Source: EX4484-217-1 sp964496035 (GTDB lineage: Archaea; Thermoproteota; Thermoprotei_A; EX4484-217-1). From it: 41,553 bases of DNA. The notes under the pieces were generated by a model. It was not told the DNA's origin. It saw nothing but the letters and a program-made list of their open reading frames with translations, and did not search any database. The stretch lies in contig CAZBXI010000009.1 in NCBI GenBank assembly GCA_964496035.1, forward strand, positions 1 through 41,553, given 5' to 3'. Below are positions 7,987 to 16,144 of the stretch, piece after piece. Position 1 is the stretch's first letter, and every line of letters starts with the position of its first letter. The position numbers and the translations under genes are program-made.

Positions 7987-8418
7987 ATGCATGAGTGGGC
8001 TATTGCTGAGGGTATAGTTAGTACCGTTGTTAGTTTTTCCTTGAAGGAGGGTGCTAAGAAGGTTACTAAAGTTGTTATTAGTGTTGGTGAGCTTTCTCAG
8101 TTAAATCTTGAAATTTTAAGAGACGCTATTAAGGAGCTATCTGAGGGTACGATAATGGAAGGTGCTGAAATAGTTTTCCAAGTAGAGGAAGCAATGTTTA
8201 AATGCTCAAGCTGTGGTTTTTCATGGAGTTTCAGTAGTGTGAAGAAGAATTTGCTGAGAATGTTTTGCGGGGAAGACGTTGAAGAATGTGATAACCCTGT
8301 TCACTACGTTCCAGACCTTGTTAACGTGTTCCTGCGCTGTCCTAAATGCGGTAGTCCAGATTTTGAAATTTCTTCGGGAAGAGGCGTTAACATAGTTTCA
8401 GTAGAGGTTATTAAGTAA
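7987..8418 (+). CDS. hypA: HypA, nickel insertion protein for hydrogenase maturation
   Basis: A 143-residue protein. The N-terminus MHEWAIAEGI carries His2, the nickel ligand of the family. The zinc-binding domain has CSSC (73-76) and CPKC (118-121) separated by a longer insert with further cysteines, the form seen in Thermococcus HypA. HypA delivers Ni2+ to [NiFe]-hydrogenase precursors together with HypB. The next gene starts within the stop codon (TAATG), and that gene is the Mrp/MinD-type HypB known to work with HypA in Thermococcus. It is the first gene of an eight-gene plus-strand run. No hydrogenase structural gene is in the window. Confidence 0.95.
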   Translation: MHEWAIAEGIVSTVVSFSLKEGAKKVTKVVISVGELSQLNLEILRDAIKELSEGTIMEGAEIVFQVEEAMFKCSSCGFSWSFSSVKKNLLRMFCGEDVEECDNPVHYVPDLVNVFLRCPKCGSPDFEISSGRGVNIVSVEVIK

Positions 8419-9209
8419 TGGAGAGAGCCCTTGACCCGAGAGAAGCAGCTATAGATAAGAGGTTTAAAGGAATAAAGTATAGTGTTCTCGTTTTAAGCGG
8501 TAAAGGAGGTGTAGGTAAGAGCGTAATATCGTCAATAATTTCCCTCCTATTAGCCAAGGAGAAGTTTAAAGTCGGGTTACTAGACCTTGATCTACATGGG
8601 CCAGTTATACCGCGCATTTTTTCATTAGAAAATATGGAGCCTGAGGAAAGTAAACATGGTCTTGTACCACCGGAGGCTTATGGAGTAAAGATTATGTCAT
8701 TAGCCTTCTTTACCGGAGATAAACCTTTACCGTTAAGGGGTAGCTCGAAAACCGAGGCTATTAAAGAAGTTTTGGCTATAACAAACTGGGGTAATCTAGA
8801 TTTCCTAGTTGTGGATATGCCTCCGGGAACAAGTGATGAAGTGTTAACTGCGGTGAGATACGTTAAAAGTAAGAAAGGTGCATTAGTTGTCTCGACACCT
8901 TCAGCACTTACCTTCTCTGTTACCTTAAGAACACTAAATCTTCTCAAAGATTTAGAGGTACCAATAATTGCTCTAGTGAATAACATGGCTTACTTAAGAA
9001 TAGGAGGAGAAGTGGTAAAAGTTTTTGGCAATGCTAACCTGGTAAGTCTTACGAGGGAATTCAACATAGGGGAATATGTTGAACTCCCAATAGAACCAAG
9101 AATAAACAGCCTAATAGAGTCCGGTAAGGTAGCAGAATTAGCCTATACTGAAATAGCGTTAAAACTTGGTAACCTAATTGAAAAGTTAAAGACAAGAGCA
9201 TTAGCATAG
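8418..9209 (+). CDS. hypB: Mrp/MinD-type ATPase, archaeal HypB
   Basis: A 263-residue SIMIBI-class ATPase. The deviant Walker A is SGKGGVGKS (27-35), followed by LDLDLHGPVIP and DMPPGTSDEV, as in MinD/Mrp/NBP35 proteins. It lacks the CxxC motif of NBP35 iron-sulfur carriers. The N-terminus (DPREAAIDKRFKGIK) and overall layout resemble the Thermococcus Mrp-type HypB, which binds HypA and controls its nickel affinity through ATP, in place of the GTPase HypB of bacteria. Its one-base stop/start overlap with hypA supports this reading. A general Mrp-like role is the alternative. Confidence 0.85.
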   Translation: MERALDPREAAIDKRFKGIKYSVLVLSGKGGVGKSVISSIISLLLAKEKFKVGLLDLDLHGPVIPRIFSLENMEPEESKHGLVPPEAYGVKIMSLAFFTGDKPLPLRGSSKTEAIKEVLAITNWGNLDFLVVDMPPGTSDEVLTAVRYVKSKKGALVVSTPSALTFSVTLRTLNLLKDLEVPIIALVNNMAYLRIGGEVVKVFGNANLVSLTREFNIGEYVELPIEPRINSLIESGKVAELAYTEIALKLGNLIEKLKTRALA

Positions 9210-9277
9210 ACAACGTTTTCAAGTAGTAGCTGAACATTCTATCTTAGAGGTACTGAACAGAGTAAAGATGATCTTAA

Positions 9278-10048
9278 TTGATAGAGGTTGTGTCATCACT
9301 TAGAGAAGTTATATCGAGACTGGGAAGTATAATTGCTAGCTTTGAGAGAATATACAATATTAAGTTAGATTATGCCTCAGGTTTTGTAAAATTTAAGAGG
9401 TTAAGAGCTACAGAAAATCTTCTTGAACTAGAGAAGTTAGCTATAGTACTTAAGAAAACTATTTATGAGAATTACAACATACCCATAATAACCATTAGAA
9501 CCAAGGAAGCAGACTACATAATTGATGGCCACCATAGAGCATATGCGAAATACCTACTAGACCTTGAAGGAATAAATGCTTATAGAATATTATTCAACAA
9601 CTATTCACCTAAGAACTCATACAGCATAAGCGAGTTAAAAACAATAGAGACAGGTGAAGAACTAACTGAAGAATTTGCGCCATGGAAAGCACTTATCAAA
9701 CTAATTGAATACTATAGGAAATTATACGGTGGAGAAATAAAGCTTAAAAGGATAAAAGTAAATATTGACTCCCTCGTTCCAACACAAAAATATGTTGAGA
9801 AATATAAGCTAGATAAAGAATACATTGTAGAACACGAGAAAATAGCCCCTATAGTCTGTTTGGAACATGAAGGTAAATACTATATTCTCGATGGACATAT
9901 TAGGTCTTTGAAGGCAAAACTTGAAGGCAAAAAGGAGTTAGATGTCATAGTTCTAATACCCAAAGTACCTGTAACTCCCGGAATTGTTAGAACATGTTTG
10001 GTAAGTGGATTAAGAAGTTTAGATGATGTAGAGGTTATTGAAACATGA
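9278..10048 (+). CDS. Tandem ParB/SerK-like domain protein
   Basis: A 256-residue protein beginning at TTG; an in-frame stop at 9275-9277 excludes earlier starts and GATGATC may be the binding site. Two ParB/sulfiredoxin-like units are visible: the first at about residues 40-105 with IPIITIRTKEADYIIDGHHR, the second at about 165-230 with IAPIVCLEHEGKYYILDGHI. The DGHHR motif is shared by ParB CTPase folds and the archaeal free-serine kinase SerK. The second copy has DGHIR, so one site may be inactive. The gene overlaps dph6 by four bases. The function is not known; nucleotide binding or phosphotransfer is inferred. Confidence 0.75.
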   Translation: MIEVVSSLREVISRLGSIIASFERIYNIKLDYASGFVKFKRLRATENLLELEKLAIVLKKTIYENYNIPIITIRTKEADYIIDGHHRAYAKYLLDLEGINAYRILFNNYSPKNSYSISELKTIETGEELTEEFAPWKALIKLIEYYRKLYGGEIKLKRIKVNIDSLVPTQKYVEKYKLDKEYIVEHEKIAPIVCLEHEGKYYILDGHIRSLKAKLEGKKELDVIVLIPKVPVTPGIVRTCLVSGLRSLDDVEVIET

Positions 10049-10728
10049 GGTTTGCAGCATTATTCTCTGGAGGTAAAGACAGCACTTATGCTTTACACTT
10101 AGCTATGTTAAAAGGCTTAGAAATAGTATGTTTGATAACTTTAAAGCCTTTAAGAGAAGATTCGTGGATGTTTCACTATCCATCAGTAGAAATAACTAAG
10201 CTTCAAGCTAAGGCTTTAGGCTTACCTCAAATATTTAAAATTACGAGTGGGGTAAAAGGCGAAGAGATTAAGGATCTTGAAAGAGCAATAAAGGAGGCAA
10301 TAGAAAAGTACGATATTGAGGGCATAGTTGCTGGCGCACTTTTATCTGATTATCAGAGAATGAACATTATGAGAATAGTCAGTAAATATGATTTGGAAGC
10401 ATACACTCCATTATGGAGGAAAAATCAGGAAGATTATATGAGAGACGTTGTTAAGCATGGTGTAAAATTCATAGTAACTGAAATTAATGCCTTTGGATTA
10501 CCTATGAAGTTTTTAGGTAAGGAAATAACGTTAGATGATGTAGAAGAAATAATTAAATATGCTAGAAAATACAGGTTTAACCCTGCTTTTGAAGGTGGTG
10601 AGGCAGAAACCCTAGTTATTGATGCTCCATTTTTTAAGAAAAAATTAAAGGTAGAGGGTAGGATTTTAAGGATTTCAGAGTTTAACACAAGGTACATTAT
10701 TGAGAAAGTTGAGTTGATAGAGAAATGA
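10045..10728 (+). CDS. dph6: Dph6-type ATP pyrophosphatase, diphthine-ammonia ligase
   Basis: A 227-residue adenine-nucleotide alpha hydrolase. The PP-loop SGGKDS is at 8-13, the DUF71 core follows, and the closing motif FEGGEAETLVIDAPFF is near 190-205. Dph6 catalyses the last step of diphthamide formation on elongation factor 2, amidating diphthine with ammonium and ATP. The length matches single-domain archaeal members. It overlaps both neighbours by four bases (ATGA), so it is translated as part of the operon. A paralogous DUF71 amidotransferase with another substrate cannot be excluded, given the odd amidohydrolase gene that follows. Confidence 0.88.
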   Translation: MRFAALFSGGKDSTYALHLAMLKGLEIVCLITLKPLREDSWMFHYPSVEITKLQAKALGLPQIFKITSGVKGEEIKDLERAIKEAIEKYDIEGIVAGALLSDYQRMNIMRIVSKYDLEAYTPLWRKNQEDYMRDVVKHGVKFIVTEINAFGLPMKFLGKEITLDDVEEIIKYARKYRFNPAFEGGEAETLVIDAPFFKKKLKVEGRILRISEFNTRYIIEKVELIEK

Positions 10729-11861
10729 TACTAAAGAAATGCAGGTTCATTATAACGCAAGACGAGGAAAGAAGGATATTAGAAAATGTTGATTTGAAAA
10801 TAAACGAAGAAAAGCATATTATAGAGGAGATAGGAGCAGAAGTAACTAGAGAATCATCGGAAGAAATTATGGATTGTTCGAAATACGCAGTTATCCCAGG
10901 CATTATAAATCCTCATATACATTTATTCACAGTTTCCATGAGAGGTATGGACGTTACCAGTTGGGAGGATTTATGGTATAAAGCACATAACCTAGTAGAG
11001 TATCCAAGTATACTTGAAGAATCGTGGAGAAAGAGTTTAAACATAATTTCATCAACAGGAACAACTTTAATAGCGCCTACTGAGATAAGCTACGAAGAAT
11101 TCATTAAACAGGCAAATACTTTTGTAGACATTGTGGGCGGTCCTTTCGTATTTAGTATGCCAGTAAAGGTTTCAGGGAAAACAATTCATGTAAGTTCCCT
11201 TTCAGATGTAAAACCCGAGATATTCAAAGAGGTAGTTGATGAAGCATACAAAGAAAACATTAATGTCTCAATACATGTTTCAAATACCAGAGATGAAGTT
11301 TTCGAGTTTAAGAAAGTGTATGGCAAGTTCCCTGTAGAATACTTAGACTACATAGGCGCATTAAGAGAGAACGTTATCCTAGTTGGTTTAGAGTGGATTA
11401 CAAACTGGGAGCTTAAAGCTATAAGTAACGCTGGATGCAAAGTTGTACTAATACCCTCATGTAGTATGTACTATGCTCTAGGGGGCTTGCCACCAATAAT
11501 AGAGTTTATGAAGGAAAACACTACATTAGGTATAGGCTCTTGCTCGCTAACATGTAATAATGGTTTTCTTCTTCAGGAGGCAAAGACACTACTATACTAT
11601 GTTAGAAGTAGTTATTGGAGCTTTAAGGTAACAGTGCAACACGTTTTCGATATTATGACGCTAGGCAACGCAGCGGTACTTAATATTAAAAATTGGAAAA
11701 TAGCTGAAGGGCTTAAAGTAAACTTAACATTGATAAACATAGAAAATACCAAGTTTATTCCCTTATCCAAGAAAAATATCGTACAAAATATAGTCATGTA
11801 CAGTGAACCATACGATGTAAAACACATCATAATTAAAGGTAAAAAATATACAATACACTAA
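10725..11861 (+). CDS. Amidohydrolase-superfamily protein lacking catalytic residues
   Basis: A 378-residue protein with the layout of the SsnA/MtaD/TrzN group: an N-terminal beta domain, NPHIHLFTVSMRG (HxH at 64/66), IHVSNTRDEV (His184), and a C-terminal strand region. At the two positions that should complete the metal site it differs: NVILVGLEW has Gly221 where the group has HC, and GIGSCSLTCNN has Cys273 where the group has the catalytic Asp (GTDG). The Glu after the third His is also Asn. It is therefore probably not a normal hydrolase but a pseudoenzyme or an enzyme with altered chemistry. It overlaps dph6 by four bases. Confidence 0.82.
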   Translation: MILKKCRFIITQDEERRILENVDLKINEEKHIIEEIGAEVTRESSEEIMDCSKYAVIPGIINPHIHLFTVSMRGMDVTSWEDLWYKAHNLVEYPSILEESWRKSLNIISSTGTTLIAPTEISYEEFIKQANTFVDIVGGPFVFSMPVKVSGKTIHVSSLSDVKPEIFKEVVDEAYKENINVSIHVSNTRDEVFEFKKVYGKFPVEYLDYIGALRENVILVGLEWITNWELKAISNAGCKVVLIPSCSMYYALGGLPPIIEFMKENTTLGIGSCSLTCNNGFLLQEAKTLLYYVRSSYWSFKVTVQHVFDIMTLGNAAVLNIKNWKIAEGLKVNLTLINIENTKFIPLSKKNIVQNIVMYSEPYDVKHIIIKGKKYTIH

Positions 11862-11932
11862 ATATTTTTGTTTTGGAAAAGTTTTTGAAAATCGAAACAC
11901 TTATGGTAAGTAGAGGTTTAAAGGGCGAACCT

Positions 11933-13372
11933 ATGATAGATGAAACTATTCTAGAACACATCGTAACTAAGGGCGTTGGGCTCGGAGCAAACTATGTTGA
12001 AGCTAGGTATCATAAACACAGAGGATCCTATGCTGTCACCAGGATGAATAGAACTATTAGTGTTGGCAAAGTATTCAGTGAAGGAGTTGCCATTAGGGTT
12101 CTGGTGAAGGGATCTTTAGGTTTTGCGTCAACAAATAATGTTTCGAAGGATAGTTTAGAAAGAGCATTGAAGAAAGCGGTTTCTAGGGCTAAAGCGTTTT
12201 CCTACATGTACGCTGAACCCATAAGCTTCGCTGATGCAAAAAACGTAACGTATAGTTATGAGGTAAAACCTGTTAAGGATTTTAATAATGTTTCAATAGG
12301 TGAGAAGATAGGTTTTTACAAGGAAGTGTACAATAGTTTGAGAACAAGCCTGGTACAATCGAAACTGCGAAGTTTAGTTATTGAATATTCTGATGATGTC
12401 GAAGAAAAAGTTATCGTTACCAGTGAAGGATCCATTGTGAAAAGCTCAATACCTCGAATATATGTCTTCTACAACTTCACACTTCACACCCCGGAAAAAG
12501 GTACTATACAGAGAATGTATGAACTAGGTGCGTCAGGAGGGCTCGAACTACTTGATAAATGGGACATAGTTAACAGAGCATCCGAAGAAGCTAAAACGTT
12601 AGAAAAGGTACTTCTTAAAGGCAAATCCCCACCTAAAGGCAAAGTAGATGTTGTTCTAGGTAGCGAAATAGTGGGTTTAATGGTGCATGAATCTGCAGGG
12701 CATCCTAGTGAAGCAGATAGAATTCTCGGCAGGGAAGCGGCGCAAGCTGGTGAAAGCTTCATAAAAAAGGGAATGCTGGGGAAAAGAATAGGTTCTGAAG
12801 TTTCAACAGTAATAGATGATCCAACAATACCTGGAAGCTACGGGTATTATTTGTATGATGATGAATGCGTTGAAGCAAGACCTAAGTATCTTTACAAAAA
12901 TGGTATAATAAATGAACACTTACACAATAGATGGACAGCTAAAGTATTTAATACCATAAGTAATGGTTCAGCTAGAGCTATGGATTATACTTCGGAACCT
13001 ATAATTAGAATGTCGAATACCTACTTTAAACCTGGAGATTACAGTTTCGAAGAGCTACTTGAAGAAGTTAAGGTGGGCATCTACATTAAGAGCTATATGG
13101 AGTGGAATATTGACGACGCTAGATGGAGCCAAAGATATGTAGGTTTAGAGGCCTATCTTATAGAGAATGGCGAAATCAAGGAACCTGTAAGAAACCCCGT
13201 AATAGAATTAACTACTAAAGGTTTCTACGAGTCTGTTGATGCTGCAGATAAAAGTTTAGAATTTCATGCTGGAACATGCGGCAAAGGAGAACCTCACCAA
13301 GGGGTTCCTGTATGGTTTGGAGGGCCAAATGTTAGATTAAGAAACATAGTTTTGGGGGTCGCTCCATATTGA
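11933..13372 (+). CDS. tldD: TldD-type zinc metalloprotease
   Basis: A 479-residue protein from the ATG at 11933, chosen because homologues begin close to the GANYVEARY segment; a TTG at 11873 or ATG at 11903 would add 20 or 10 residues. The zinc motif HESAGH (HExxxH) is at about residues 252-257 in LMVHESAGHPSEADR, with a later cysteine-containing segment (HAGTCGKGEPHQGVP) as in TldD. TldD forms a heterodimer with TldE and degrades unfolded peptides; in bacteria it also matures modified peptides. The TldE gene follows with a four-base overlap. Confidence 0.93.
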   Translation: MIDETILEHIVTKGVGLGANYVEARYHKHRGSYAVTRMNRTISVGKVFSEGVAIRVLVKGSLGFASTNNVSKDSLERALKKAVSRAKAFSYMYAEPISFADAKNVTYSYEVKPVKDFNNVSIGEKIGFYKEVYNSLRTSLVQSKLRSLVIEYSDDVEEKVIVTSEGSIVKSSIPRIYVFYNFTLHTPEKGTIQRMYELGASGGLELLDKWDIVNRASEEAKTLEKVLLKGKSPPKGKVDVVLGSEIVGLMVHESAGHPSEADRILGREAAQAGESFIKKGMLGKRIGSEVSTVIDDPTIPGSYGYYLYDDECVEARPKYLYKNGIINEHLHNRWTAKVFNTISNGSARAMDYTSEPIIRMSNTYFKPGDYSFEELLEEVKVGIYIKSYMEWNIDDARWSQRYVGLEAYLIENGEIKEPVRNPVIELTTKGFYESVDAADKSLEFHAGTCGKGEPHQGVPVWFGGPNVRLRNIVLGVAPY

Positions 13373-14724
13373 GTAAAAGAAAGGTTAAAGAAAAAGACAT
13401 AGTATTAGAGATAACGGAGAAAGTATTAGAGGAAATTATGGAAGCAGGATATTCAGAGTCCATTGTCTCCATTAATAAGTCTAAAACAGTAATGGCGAAA
13501 ATAGCCAATAGCCAACCAAGTGTTATCCAGGATTGGGATGAAGTAACAGTATCTATGTATTTAGCTAAAGATAAGAGAATAGCTGTAGTGAATTTTGAAA
13601 CATCAAGTATTGAAGAAACTGTAAAATTGGCTAAAAAGATGATCTCAGAAATAAGTATAATTGAAGAATCCGAATATTATACGCCAATACCTAAACCTAA
13701 ACCAGCTTACGTTCCATTTACTGTTCATAGAAGTATTTTAAAGGCTTTCGAAGAACCCGAGAAAATAATTGATAATGCTCTCTCAGTAGCTTTTACCTAC
13801 GATGTTGATAAAGTAGCTGGAATGCTTGAAATAACAATGGGTATAAGAAGTTTAGCTTCATCCACGGGAGCATCTCTCGTTGAAGAATATGGTACTTACG
13901 AATACTACATTAGAGTATTTAAGGGTGAAGGTAGCGGTCAATGGTCTTCTTCTGGAAGAATATTTAGGGAAGAAAATATTGCTGAAGCGACAAGGATAGC
14001 TGCTGAATATGCTGTCGAATCGAGTAAACCTGAAAGTATTGAGCCGGGCGTATATGATGTTATACTTTCACCTATGGTTATGGGTAATTTGCTGAACGTT
14101 ATTGGGAGAATGGCATCAGCACTAAATGTAGATATGGGTTTCTCAATATTCACTGGAAGAAAAATTGGCGAAAAGGTATTCTCGGAGAAAATAACATTAG
14201 CCGATGATCCGATAAACCCTGAATCTTATGGAGCAATTTCCTTCGATGCCGAAGGATTACCTACTAGAAGAAATGTCATAATAGAGAATGGTACGTTAAA
14301 AACACTGCTACATAACAGTAAGACGGCGGCGAAACATGGTGTAGAAAGCACATCAAACGCGGGACTAATATCGCCCCATCCTTGGTCTCTTGAACTAAAA
14401 CCAGGCACATATACTTTAGAAGAGTTGATAAGTGAGGTAAAAAATGGAATATTGGTAACTAATAACTGGTATACTAGACTTCAAAACTATATTGAAGGTA
14501 GCTTTTCAACGATAACACGTGATGCTTTATTCTTGATAAAAGATGGAAGAATAGTTAAGGCGGCTAAAAAACTTAGAATTACCGATAAGCTTCCTAGGAT
14601 ATTTAAAAATGTACATGAACTAAGTAATAAACTGTATCAAATTAAGTGGTGGGAAGTAGAAATACCAACATTCACCCCCTACGTGCTTATAAGAAACGTC
14701 CACACAACAAAACACATGCTTTAG
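13369..14724 (+). CDS. tldE: TldE/PmbA-type non-catalytic partner of TldD
   Basis: A 451-residue TldD-related protein. It lacks the HExxxH motif, having MVMGNLLNVIGRMASALN at the matching place, which is the normal state for TldE/PmbA. The C-terminal half carries the conserved FDAEGLPTRRNVIIENGTL region. It starts at TTG overlapping the tldD stop. TldE pairs with TldD to close the active-site chamber. With tldD it is the best defined functional pair of this operon. Confidence 0.92.
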   Translation: MSKRKVKEKDIVLEITEKVLEEIMEAGYSESIVSINKSKTVMAKIANSQPSVIQDWDEVTVSMYLAKDKRIAVVNFETSSIEETVKLAKKMISEISIIEESEYYTPIPKPKPAYVPFTVHRSILKAFEEPEKIIDNALSVAFTYDVDKVAGMLEITMGIRSLASSTGASLVEEYGTYEYYIRVFKGEGSGQWSSSGRIFREENIAEATRIAAEYAVESSKPESIEPGVYDVILSPMVMGNLLNVIGRMASALNVDMGFSIFTGRKIGEKVFSEKITLADDPINPESYGAISFDAEGLPTRRNVIIENGTLKTLLHNSKTAAKHGVESTSNAGLISPHPWSLELKPGTYTLEELISEVKNGILVTNNWYTRLQNYIEGSFSTITRDALFLIKDGRIVKAAKKLRITDKLPRIFKNVHELSNKLYQIKWWEVEIPTFTPYVLIRNVHTTKHML

Positions 14725-14742
14725 CTTCTTGGTGAATAGTAA

Positions 14743-15018
14743 ATGGATGAAATAGTTATTGAAGTAATATCTGAGAAAATAGGAAGTAAAGAACATAGTG
14801 AAATAGTGAATATAGTAAGAGAAGTCATTGAAGAATATAAGTTTAAAAACGTAAGAATTTTTGAACGTGAAGTTTTCGACGAAAACATTACCCTGAAGTA
14901 CGGTGTAATACCTACACCTAGTATTGCTATAAATGGTGTATTAATGGTAATAGGTAGAAAACCCTTGAAAAAAGAAATCAAAGATTTAATATTGAGGGCA
15001 ACAATGGCTAACCTATAG
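14743..15018 (+). CDS. Thioredoxin-fold protein without cysteines
   Basis: A 91-residue protein. The order beta-alpha-beta followed by KYGVIPTPSIAINGVLMVIG, with the cis-proline type turn (TPS) and the final helix KKEIKDLIL, fits the small thioredoxin/glutaredoxin-like proteins of archaea. There is no CxxC motif and no cysteine at all: the position after the first strand reads SEKIGSKEHSE. It cannot do dithiol chemistry, so a binding or structural role is inferred. It lies 18 bases after tldE on the same strand and is probably the last gene of the operon. Confidence 0.7.
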   Translation: MDEIVIEVISEKIGSKEHSEIVNIVREVIEEYKFKNVRIFEREVFDENITLKYGVIPTPSIAINGVLMVIGRKPLKKEIKDLILRATMANL

Positions 15019-15108
15019 CATATTTTTGATTAGGGCTTATTGAAGGCTAAATACTTAATCGTAGATAGAATTTAGTATTATTAGTTTCTTTCATTACTTA
15101 GGGTGAGA

Positions 15109-16119
15109 ATGTTGAAGCCTAAATTATTCATTACTAGGCAATTACCAGGAAAAGCTATTGATAGACTTAAAGAATACTATGATGTTGAAGTTTGGCCTCA
15201 GTACCCTCCTCCACCAAGAGGTGTTCTTTTAAGTAAGGCTAGGGAGGTAGATGCGTTAGCTACCTTGTTAACGGATAAAATCGATTGCAAACTCATAAGC
15301 AATGCTCCTAGACTAAGAATCATAGCACAGTATGCTGTAGGCTACGACAACATAGATGTTGTATGTGCTACGAAATATGGTGTATATGTTACTAATACTC
15401 CAGGGGTTTTAACAGAAACCGTGGCAGACCATACGTGGGCCCTCATATTAGCTGTTTCTAGAAGAATCTTAGAATCTGATGAGTATGTAAGAAAAGGCGA
15501 ATGGTACCGTAGTGGTACAGGATGGCATCCGATGATGATGCTTGGATACGATGTTCACGGTAAAACACTAGGCATTATAGGTTTAGGGAGAATAGGCTCA
15601 GCTGTTGCTAGGAGAGCTAAAGGTTTTAACATGAAGATACTCTACTATGATCACAGAAGAAAACCCGAGTTAGAGAAAGAGCTTGGAGCAGAATACGTAC
15701 CATTAGATACTCTACTAAGAGAAGCAGATATTGTGTCTTTACATGTACCATTAACTAAGGAAACATATCACATGATAGGTGAGAAAGAGCTCAGACTCAT
15801 GAAGAAAACAGCGTTTCTAATAAATACTGCAAGAGGAGCTGTTGTAGATACTAATGCACTTGTGAAAGCACTTAAGGAAGGTTGGATAGCCGGAGCTGCT
15901 TTAGATGTCCATGAACAAGAACCATTACCTCCAAACCATCCATTATATGAGCTGAAAAATGTGATTTTAACCCCACATACAGGAAGTGCATCGTGGGAAA
16001 CAAGGATCAAAATGGCTAATATGGTGGCTGAAAACCTTATAGCCTTTGCGAAGGGGGAAATACCTCCAAATCTAGTAAACAAGGAAGTAGTAAATATTAG
16101 AAAACCTGGATTCAAGTGA
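15109..16119 (+). CDS. D-2-hydroxyacid dehydrogenase, glyoxylate reductase-like
   Basis: A 336-residue protein from the ATG at 15109, behind GGGTGA; a GTG two codons earlier is the alternative. The Rossmann motif is GLGRIGSAVARRA with the following acidic/basic strand end YDHRRK. The catalytic residues are in NTARGAVVD (Arg), DVHEQEP (Glu) and TPHTGSAS (His). The family reduces glyoxylate or hydroxypyruvate with NAD(P)H (GyaR) or oxidises other D-2-hydroxyacids; the FITRQLPGKAIDRL start is like archaeal glyoxylate reductases. It stands apart from the operon upstream, with about 90 bases between. Confidence 0.9.
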   Translation: MLKPKLFITRQLPGKAIDRLKEYYDVEVWPQYPPPPRGVLLSKAREVDALATLLTDKIDCKLISNAPRLRIIAQYAVGYDNIDVVCATKYGVYVTNTPGVLTETVADHTWALILAVSRRILESDEYVRKGEWYRSGTGWHPMMMLGYDVHGKTLGIIGLGRIGSAVARRAKGFNMKILYYDHRRKPELEKELGAEYVPLDTLLREADIVSLHVPLTKETYHMIGEKELRLMKKTAFLINTARGAVVDTNALVKALKEGWIAGAALDVHEQEPLPPNHPLYELKNVILTPHTGSASWETRIKMANMVAENLIAFAKGEIPPNLVNKEVVNIRKPGFK

Positions 16120-16144
16120 TAAAAATAAACAAATTGATACTACA

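Noticed and set aside
9200..9277. Two CTGA motifs in the gap after the hypB-like gene
   Set aside because: No C or C' box before them in either direction, so not a guide RNA.
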